In this document: positions 17,631-24,237 of the stretch, in pieces | Layout of the letters: every line of letters begins with the position of its first letter | How positions within the stretch are numbered: the stretch's first letter is position 1 | Assembly: GCA_963575745.1 (NCBI GenBank) | Contig: CAUYUJ010019871.1 | Span: 747,019-771,255 of the forward strand | Length of the DNA stretch: 24,237 nt | Source of the DNA: Prorocentrum cordatum | Lineage: Eukaryota > Sar > Dinophyceae > Prorocentrales > Prorocentraceae | Direction: 5' to 3' | Notes under the pieces: model-generated | Told to the model about the DNA's origin: nothing | The model's input: only the letters and a program-made list of their open reading frames with translations | Databases searched by the model: none | Position numbers and translations under genes: made by a program

Positions 17631-19309
17631 GTGAGCCAATGCGAGGCTCGCATACACGATCGAGGGCCCAAGAGGCCCCAGCTCTGGCGCTGCAGTTGGC
17701 AGCAGATTTTTCCAGTGACTGCGCCTGTCATGATCACGAGGCGCATGGACAAGGGCTCTCCTTCTCCCTCCAGAGCTCCTCTTTGGGCCCCCTCCCCCAG
17801 GGCCGACACACCTTCTGCTTCACGACGTTCGCTGCGGGCAGTCCGGGAGTCTCGGCCGAGAAGCCTCGGAGTGTCGCCAGTCCGGGGGCGCCCGAATCCT
17901 TTTACCTGGACGGAGACGTCACTAACGATGATCACGAGGTGGCCTGTCCAGGACAAGTGTCGAAGGCCCTGGAGCGACAGGCCACATCATGCCTAGAGAT
18001 CTCAGTGCCAACGTATCTCGGCGAGGAAGCAGCTGACGGGTGCTACACAAGCCGGTCTCGAGCCAAGACCGCTTTCCTCGAAGTCTTCTCTCCCCCTCGC
18101 ATTGCCCCAGAAGTTGGGAGATTAGGAGGGCCCCTCGGCAAGGACCCCAGCAAGGACCTCCTCACGGGCTGGGACTCCTCTAATAGGCTCCATGTGCAGG
18201 CCCTCTGGCGACAGATTGAGATCGAGGACCCTGAGGTCGTCTGGCTTAGCTCCGAGTGCAAGGTTTTCTCAGCGATCAATCGTCTGAATAAGAACCGGAG
18301 AGATCCGAGCGATTGGCAACGGGAGGTCCGCTGCGGTCTGAGAGACTTGATCTTGTGCATGGAGATCGCTGCTCAGAGACATGCTAAGGACCGGTACTTC
18401 GCTTTGGAGCACCCCCTGTTCGCTAGCTCGTGGGCTTCCCATGTCGTGTCCTATGTGGCTTCTCTCCCGGGGGTTCAGAGGGTTAGGATAGACATGTGTC
18501 AGTTCGGCCTCCAGGTCGACGCGAGGGGTCTGAATAAAAAGCCAACGGGGATCCTCACGAATCACCCGGGCATCATTCGGGAGCTCTCGGGACACCTCTG
18601 CGTGGGGGGACACCGCCACGCGGTGTTAGAAGGTAGCCAGCAGACCTCAAGGGCTGCCAAATACACCCCCAAGTTCGTCAAGAAGATTGCCCGAGCGGTG
18701 ACAGACCAGTGGAGTGGCGCCTCAGCTCGAGCCCGACCCACGTGGGCCGAGCTCTCCGAGGCCTTCCCGGCGGCAGACGACGGAAGCGAGCCTCCGGGCC
18801 AAGAGCAGGAAGCCGAGGCGGAAGGTTCCGAGAGCAGCGGAGATGAGCCAGAGACCCGAGTCGACCGGCGCAAGACCGAAGTGCCAAGCGACCCCGATCC
18901 CAGCGAGGAAGAGAAGCGGCTCATTTTCAAATTGCACGTGAACATGGGTCATCCGGACTCCCGGAAGTTCTGTCGCGTGTTAAGGGCTGGGGGGGTTAAA
19001 AGACACTTAGTGCGGTGGGCTCGATGTAAGTTTCGGTGCTCCGAATGTGAGGAACGGCAGCGCTCGAGCAACCACTGGAAGGTCGCCATGCCCAGGACTT
19101 TCAGGTTCAATCACATTGTGGGGATCGATCTGTTCTACCTGGAGTTTCTTGGAACGACCTATCCGTTTATGAATATCGTCGACCACGGCTCTAACTTGCA
19201 GGTCTGTGCTCGCCTGGCTGACGCCAGGGCAGTCACTGTGTGGAGGGCTTTCTCCACGAGTTGGGTCAGGCCCTTCGGGGCTCCCGACTTTCTGATATCC
19301 GATGGGGGG
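17631..19309 (+). pseudogene. pol, first part: methyltransferase-like domain and integrase N-terminal half
   Basis: The frame is the same as gag. After an unrecognised about 140-residue stretch, 18071-18690 carries motifs in the order of DNA C5-cytosine methyltransferases. These are LEVFSPPR...DLLTGWD (motif I/II position), WLSSECKVFSAINRLN (motif IV position, Cys codon 18257), YFALEHP (ENV position) and DMCQFGLQVD with NKKPTGILTNHP (late motif). The usual Pro before the catalytic Cys is Glu here, so activity is doubtful. The integrase follows: HX4H (codons 18935, 18950) and CX2C (19037, 19046), then catalytic Asp 19127 in VGIDLFYLE and Asp 19301 in LISDGG. Right after it the frame is lost in a G6 run at 19304-19309; the integrase continues one frame back. 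Confidence 0.7.
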
Positions 19310-21594
19310 CGGAGTTTGGAGAGCGTTTCGCTCGAGGTCTTGAACAGTGGGGCGTCTGCCATCACGTGTGTGACGCCGACAGTCCGTGGCAGAACGGGAG
19401 GGTTGAACGCCACGGCGCCTGGGTCAAGGACCACCTGCAGGCCGAAATCGACGCCGGGGTGTCCCTCCCCAGCAGCGTCGAGGAGCTTGATGATCTGACC
19501 CAAGAGCTTGTCGCCCATAAAAACTGTTTTTGGCACCGGGGAGGGTTCTCCCCTCAGCAGTTAGTTTTCGGCCGCAACCCCCGCATGCCTCACGAGCTTC
19601 TGTCCGACGACGCTCGCGGTCTACCAGGATGGCACGACATCACCTGTCTGGTTTCAGAGCAAGACTCAGCAGGGGCCGAGTTTGCGCGAGCCCAGGAGGT
19701 CCGAGCCGTGGCCCGCAGACTGGCCATGGAGACCACGGCTCGGGAGAAGATAAGCCGTGCCTCGAGGGCCCGGGGACCCGCGTTCAAGGAGTTCACTCCC
19801 GGCCAGTGGGTGTTCGTGTGGCGAAATCTCAGCAGGACGTCGTCAAGGGCGGACGCCCTGGGGCGTAGGAGAGCCTGCTGGACCGGTCCCAGGGTGGTCG
19901 TGCTGTGCGAAAGGGGAACGGTCTGGGTGGCTGTTCGGGCTAGGCTCTGGAAGTGCTCTGTCGAGCAAGTCAGGCTTGCGAGTCCCGAGGAGGAGTACGG
20001 TCTTCAGCTGGCCCAGAGTCCACAGTGGCAGGAGCTCCTGGCCCAGGTACATACCCGGAGAGCGGCCGCTGTGGATGTACAGCGGGAGGGACCACCTCCT
20101 GATGAGGCTTGGGACGAACCAGCCAGGCCCGACGTCGACCCAGGGCCCCAGGTGCCGAGCACCTCCGGACCCGTCCCTCCGTCGGCTCAGGATCCCGAGA
20201 GTGTCGGAGCGCCGTCTCCTCCCTCTCCTCCGTCGGCCTTCGGGCCTCCGCCCAACCCAAGAGAGTCCGTGTCGCAGGCCCTGGGAAGACCGAGACCCCC
20301 CTCGGAGGCGGGGTCGGTGGACGCTCAAGCCGGCAGCGAGCGGACCAGGCTTCCCTCCATCGCGGAGGGGTCCGGGGAGGATCTTGGACCATCAGGCGGA
20401 GGCTCCAGGCAAGTGACGGATCCCGATTCTGAGACGGGACCTGTCGGGGGTGAGGCTGAGCCCGGGGACTCCCCTACCTCTCCTCCTCCTCCTCCTCCTG
20501 CTCCTCCGGAGGCGAGCCGTCCCACTCCCAGAACGAGGCTGAGGCAGCCAGAGGACGTGCCCTTGTGCATCCAAAGATCGAGGGCTGTGAGCAGCCCACC
20601 GGAGGTCAAAAGAGCCCGACTCCTCGACGGAGATTCAGGGCCCTCCTCTCCCTCTCCTCCTCCGGGTCTCCCACCTCCGGCCTCTGCTCCCGCTCCGCCG
20701 GCTCCGTCCTCCGCCCTTGCTCCTCCTCTCTCCCCGGGCGGTGAAGAAGGGGAGGAGCGCCCGGCAATCTCTCGGGCCGAGGGTAGGAGGCCAGTTTCGG
20801 ACATCATCCAGGACTTCGAGACGGGCCGCGTCCGAGGCCGGAGCCGGTCGCCACGCGACCGGCAGGAGGGACTGGCGGGAGTGGAACAGGAGAGGGAAGA
20901 GTTTCTCCTCCTCCCCGGTGGTGGTGGTGGTGGCACCCAGGGGGTCCAGGCGGTCCTGGCCAGCCAGGTCTTGGGTGGCCACAGCGACGACTGGACTGGA
21001 CTGATTGCCCCGGGGAGCGGCTCTTTCGCTGCCAGCCGTGGAGGCGAGGTCAGCCTCAAGCAGCTTACGCCCGATGAACGACAGAAGTTTCGAGCTGCCG
21101 ACCAGAAAGAATGGGAGGCGATGATGTCCACCGGAGCGGTGGAGGTCATACCTCCCTCCAAGGCGGAAGCCGTGCGGAAGGCCCAACCGGAGCGGATTAT
21201 CTCGAGTCGGATGGTCCGGCGCTGGAAGCCCGTGGAGGGCACCGGATCGGAGCCCTCGGCCAAATCCCGCTGGTGCGTTCACGGACACCGTGACCCAGAC
21301 TCAGGATCTCTCCAGGTCTATGCCCCGACTCCCCAGACGACCAGCATCATGTTGTTCGTCCAGGTGCTCATGAATTTGGGCATGCTGGCGGACATCGCTG
21401 ACGTCAAAAACGCCTTCTGCCAGTCCGACCCCATGACACGGTCGCAGGGGGACATCTACGTCGAACCGTGCGAGGGCATAGAGCTGGCAAAGGGATCACT
21501 GATTCTACTGCGGAATGGCCCGAGGCCGCCTGGCCCGCAAAGACTCACCTCTCGAACACTCCGAGTTCAAGGCCCTCCGATCACTGGTATATAA
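19310..21594 (+). pseudogene. pol, second part: integrase C-terminal half, Pro-rich linker and truncated RT
   Basis: The frame opens with EFGERFARGLEQWGV and reaches the third catalytic residue, Glu at 19405 in NGRVERHG, about 35 residues after the second Asp once the one-base shift is allowed for. GFSPQQLVFGRNPR and a C-terminal segment (PGQWVFVWRN...WTGPRVVVLCERG) complete the integrase, which inserts the cDNA. A Pro/Ser/Gly-rich linker of about 300 residues follows. The copia-type RT (RVT_2) starts near 21060, with KEWEAMMSTGAVEVI, SRWCVHGHRDPD and the first catalytic Asp at 21400 in ADIADVKNAFCQSDP. It stops matching after KGSLILL near 21506. The YxDD box and the rest of the palm and thumb are missing, and the frame ends at TAA/TGA context around 21592-21594 after a nonsense tail. 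Confidence 0.85.
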
Positions 21595-22600
21595 ATTCAA
21601 CTGGGTAGGACGAGAGACCAGACCCGAGGCAGCAGGAGTGGCCTCGATCCTCGCCAGTAGGTTAAAGGCACCGACTACCGGAGACGTGTCGTTGGCCAAC
21701 CGTCTCGTCCGCCACCTCCGATCCACCGCCTCTCGAGGACTGACGGTGTGGAAGCTGGATCCGGAGAGGATGGCCTTTGTCTCCTTCTCGGACGCCGGCG
21801 GCGTGGGCGCCAAAGAAGACATGCTGGACGACAAGGGCCTACCCGACGACCCGACGCAGGGGGCCTGGATGGTGCTTGCTGCCGACGCCGACGTCCTCAG
21901 CAATCAGGCCGTCAAGGCTTCGATGCTGTCCTGGAGAAGCTCTAAGCTTCGCCGGAAGGTGCCGTCGACTCTCGCTGGCGAGACTCAGGCTCTCAGTGCT
22001 GCTGTCGCCGAAGTCGAGTTCCTGCAAATCCTGTACCGGGACGTGGTCTTCCAGGATGTCAACGTGCAGGACCACCGTCGTGGCTCCGGGCCCTTCACGA
22101 CCATGCTCCGGAGCGACTGTCGTCTAGGCTCTCGTGAGCGTCAAGTTCACGTGGTAGACGCCAAGAGCATCTACGACACCATGATGAAGGAAGGCAACGC
22201 CAGCGCCCGGGACAGGAGGACGGCCATCGACATGGCCATCATATGTGCTGCCCTGGAGGAGGCGAAGGGGAAAATCCGTTGGATTCCCCATGGCCGAATG
22301 CCAGTCGACGCCCTGACGAAGGACGACATCACCAAGGGCAACGCAGCACTGTTCGACCTCATGATCAGCGGGAAGCTGATCCTAGTCGACGAATCCGAGG
22401 AGGTAGAGCGACGACGCACGACGCCAGGACTCAAGAGCCGGACCCAGGCCGCCTCCAGGAAGACTCTAGAGGGCCAGCAGCTGGTGACGTGGCAGGAGTT
22501 CCAAGACCTGGTCCAGGAGGTTGGTGGTGGTGGTGGTCCCTCCCCCTCCTCCTTCTCTCTCTCCACCTCTGCTTTGTCCTCCAATGCCATGTTTCAGTAA
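21503..22600 (+). pseudogene. pol, third part: end of RT connection and complete RNase H
   Basis: The frame opens after a stop at 21500 and has an ATG at 21515, but family sequence begins only near 21548 (SPLEHSEFKALRSLVYKFNW, then VGRETRPEAAGVASILASRL). RNase H removes the RNA strand after cDNA synthesis. Its acidic residues are all present: Asp 21791 (FSDAGGVG), Glu 21980 (AGETQAL), Asp 22157 (HVVDAKSIYD) and Asp 22307 (MPVDALTKDD). The stretch ends with Gly- and Ser-rich sequence and stop TAA at 22598. I call it part of a pseudogene because it is cut off from RT by the deletion, although the domain itself looks intact. Confidence 0.85.
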
Positions 22601-22658
22601 GTCTGTTGCTGGAGTGTCAGGATGCTTTTCCTGCTTTCCTTCTCGTTTAAGAGGGTTG

Positions 22659-22685
22659 CGCAGTCGTCTCGGGAGACGTACTGCG
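22659..22685 (+). other. Stem-loop in the element's 3' untranslated region
   Basis: CGCAGT (22659-22664) pairs with ACTGCG (22680-22685), and GTCT (22666-22669) with AGAC (22674-22677) around a CGGG loop, with a small internal bulge. It lies between the RNase H stop and the 3' LTR. A role in RNA packaging or 3' processing is possible but unsupported. Confidence 0.55.
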
Positions 22686-22731
22686 AAAGGCGCAGGCCAC
22701 AGGGGCCGAGCGCTTCGGGGCTGCAAAACCT

Positions 22732-22740
22732 GGGAGAAAG
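22732..22740 (+). promoter_or_regulatory. Candidate polypurine tract
   Basis: GGGAGAAAG is the best purine run near the 3' LTR, but seven bases (TCTTACC) separate it from the LTR start. In most elements the tract abuts the LTR, so this is a weak candidate for the plus-strand primer. Confidence 0.3.
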
Positions 22741-22747
22741 TCTTACC

Positions 22748-22908
22748 TGTGAAACAGGTGAGTATAATTTGTGTCTCAGGTTTTGCATATAGTGTGCGTG
22801 TCATGATCTCACGCGTCATGAGATCAGACAGCGGGTTGTTCACCCAATGTTTGCCCCTGCGCTGTGTGGCTCAAGGGAAAAACATTTACTGCGCTTGCTG
22901 CTGCCACA
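22748..22908 (+). repeat. 3' LTR (161 bp)
   Basis: Same sequence as 13253-13413 with T at 22763 instead of C. It is followed by GGTGCACCATCATCG, the start of the ATC array. Confidence 0.93.
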
Positions 22909-22909
22909 G

Positions 22910-22939
22910 GTGCACCATCATCGTCATCATCATCAATTA

Positions 22940-22989
<50 letters not shown>

Positions 22990-22990
22990 G

Positions 22991-23041
<51 letters not shown>

Positions 23042-23087
23042 ATCACATCATCATCATCATCATCATCAACATCATCATCATCCTCAT

Positions 23088-23171
<84 letters not shown>

Positions 23172-23486
23172 GGGACACCATCATCAGCACTATCATCAAC
23201 AGCATCATCAACCTCACCATCATCATCGGGACACCATCAGCATCACCATCAGCTTCGTCATCATCGTCATCTCATCGTGTCCTCATCATCAACATCAGCT
23301 GGATCATCAACAGCATCGTCATCATCATCCGGACACCATCACCATCATCATAATCCGAAACATCAGCATCATCAACATCATCATCAGCATCGTCATCATC
23401 ATCGGGACACCATCATCCTTATCACAACCATGGCCACCATCATCATCAACATCGTCATCATCACCATCATCATCATCGAGACACCG
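22910..23486 (+). repeat. (ATC)n array, right flank of the LTR element
   Basis: Long, nearly pure ATC runs (about 22940-23040 and 23090-23170) give way to ATC mixed with AGC, AAC and repeated CGGGACACC units (near 23172, 23227, 23334 and 23403). Poly-His, poly-Ser and poly-Ile frames are repeat artefacts. Confidence 0.95.
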
Positions 23487-23740
23487 ACGGGACACTGGCA
23501 AGACACCGGCGGGACACCGCGCGGCACCGGTTGCCAGAAGGGAGACTTTTGGTCCGGCCGCGCCTCAGCCAGACGGGACATTTCTCGCCCGCCCACGCAG
23601 CTTCGCCTCGCCCGCACGCACGGCACGCACGAACACGAAACCGAAACCGATTTCCCGGTAGAGGGGGCTCTCCGTTCCACTTCGATCTCACCCCCTCACC
23701 TCCGATATATATATATATACATGTATATATAAATATGTGA
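23487..23740. repeat. GACACCGGCGGGACACC decay zone and (AT)n tract
   Basis: After the ATC array, the (C)GGGACAC(C) unit recurs without ATC from about 23480 to 23530 (GACACCGACGGGACACTGG, GACACCGGCGGGACACC). Unique-looking sequence follows, then (AT)n with ATGTATAT interruptions at 23704-23737. Confidence 0.7.
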
Positions 23741-24237
23741 AGAGGATGCCGCGGTTGACCCCCAGTACATGCGTGCTGCTACGAGCCTAGCTTCTTCCAA
23801 AATAGGGGACGCAACCCCAGGTGGGCCCAGGATCGAAACATTTTTCCTACAGACTAACGCCACACCTCCAATAGTTAGACCCGTCGCCGCTGCCCGTGGC
23901 CAACGCTGCCGCCCATTCGCCGTGGTACCCGATGTCGCGCAGCCTCGGCTGAGCTCAGTCCAGCTTGTCGACCGCGGCGCGATGCTCTTGAATGCCAAAC
24001 ACAGCGTATCCAGGTGTGGCCGCCTGGCAATCACCCAATGGCCCATGCGACGCACTGCCGGCCGTGGCAAAGATAGTTGTTGTTCTGTCCCTCGGCCCGT
24101 GGCGACTTGGCCGCTGGCGTCGACGTCGATGCATGAACTAATGTCTGGACACGCCGTCGCGGGGCCCCCACGCGCTGCCCTTCTGCGGCCGCTGACATCG
24201 ATGCTGAAGGCCACGTCGTCGGCGCCCCCGCCCCTCC
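23741..24237. other. Unrecognised sequence to the window end
   Basis: About 500 bp without simple repeats. The minus strand has an open frame of 172 codons ending in the AT tract, with no recognisable domain. A short tRNA-like T-arm string (GGATCGAAAC near 23830) lacks the rest of a tRNA. No gene supported. Confidence 0.4.

Larger units (their letters stand above)
13253..22908 (+). mobile_element. Ty1/copia LTR retrotransposon, defective
   Basis: The element is bounded by 161-bp direct repeats that start TG and end CA. A tRNA-Met-like primer site follows two bases after the left repeat. The internal region carries, in order, gag, a CCHC knuckle, an aspartic protease, extra modules, an HHCC/DDE integrase, a partial RT and RNase H. 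Integrase preceding RT is the copia order, and the RT and RNase H have copia-type motifs. The coding region is broken by at least two frame changes in pol and an internal RT deletion. It is therefore non-autonomous, yet its LTRs differ at only one base (13268 C versus 22763 T). No clean 4-6-bp target duplication is visible; the flanks are ATC repeats where one would be hard to judge. Confidence 0.92.

Noticed and set aside
13240-22925. Target-site duplication CACCATC on both sides of the element
   Set aside because: It does not abut either LTR end and is expected often in an ATC array.
23815-23860. tRNA-like T-arm string GGATCGAAAC
   Set aside because: No acceptor stem, anticodon arm or CCA-proximal pairing could be found around it.

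Overview
The window looks like nuclear DNA of a dinoflagellate. It is GC-rich and stuffed with long trinucleotide arrays. It carries a Ty1/copia element whose integrase, RT and RNase H style resembles dinoflagellate copia polyproteins. A sequence close to the dinoflagellate spliced leader lies inside that element. No rRNA, tRNA, bacterial operon or CRISPR array was seen. No intact host gene could be supported. The assignment rests on recognition by eye, not on a search.

Layout. Positions 1-8,400 hold no gene I can support. They are a mosaic of simple repeats: (CA)n, (AAAC)n, (GGA)n, (GAC)n, nearly 1 kb of (CCT)n, a facing (GGA)n/(CCT)n pair, a (CGA)/(GACGGC) array and a compound (AG)n-(AT)n-(AG)n tract. 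Short dispersed, palindromic and foldback repeats lie between them. Positions about 8,800-11,250 carry, on the minus strand, a heavily decayed non-LTR (LINE-like) retroelement. It is recognised by a broken RNase H domain and two Cys/His clusters. Positions 12,560-13,252 are (AT)n, TCGA-rich and (ATC)n repeats.

The main feature is a 9.66-kb LTR retrotransposon at 13,253-22,908 (+). It has 161-bp LTRs differing at one base, a primer-binding site resembling the complement of initiator tRNA-Met, and recognisable gag, zinc knuckle, aspartic protease, integrase, partial RT and RNase H. It sits inside an (ATC)n/CGGGACACC array that continues on both sides (12,885-13,252 and 22,910-23,486).

The element has unusual cargo between protease and integrase. 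There are two hydrophobic segments after the protease. A 507-codon ORF in another frame encodes a signal-peptide-like start, a CxH...CxxC cluster and a helical region, and is preceded by the spliced-leader-like sequence. A domain whose motif order resembles DNA C5-cytosine methyltransferases follows. The pol region is broken by a one-base shift in a G run at the second integrase Asp and by an internal RT deletion that removed the YxDD palm. The near-identical LTRs suggest recent movement even though pol is dead, so proteins may have been supplied in trans.

Positions 23,490-24,237 hold the decaying end of the ATC array, an (AT)n tract and about 500 bp of unrecognised sequence.
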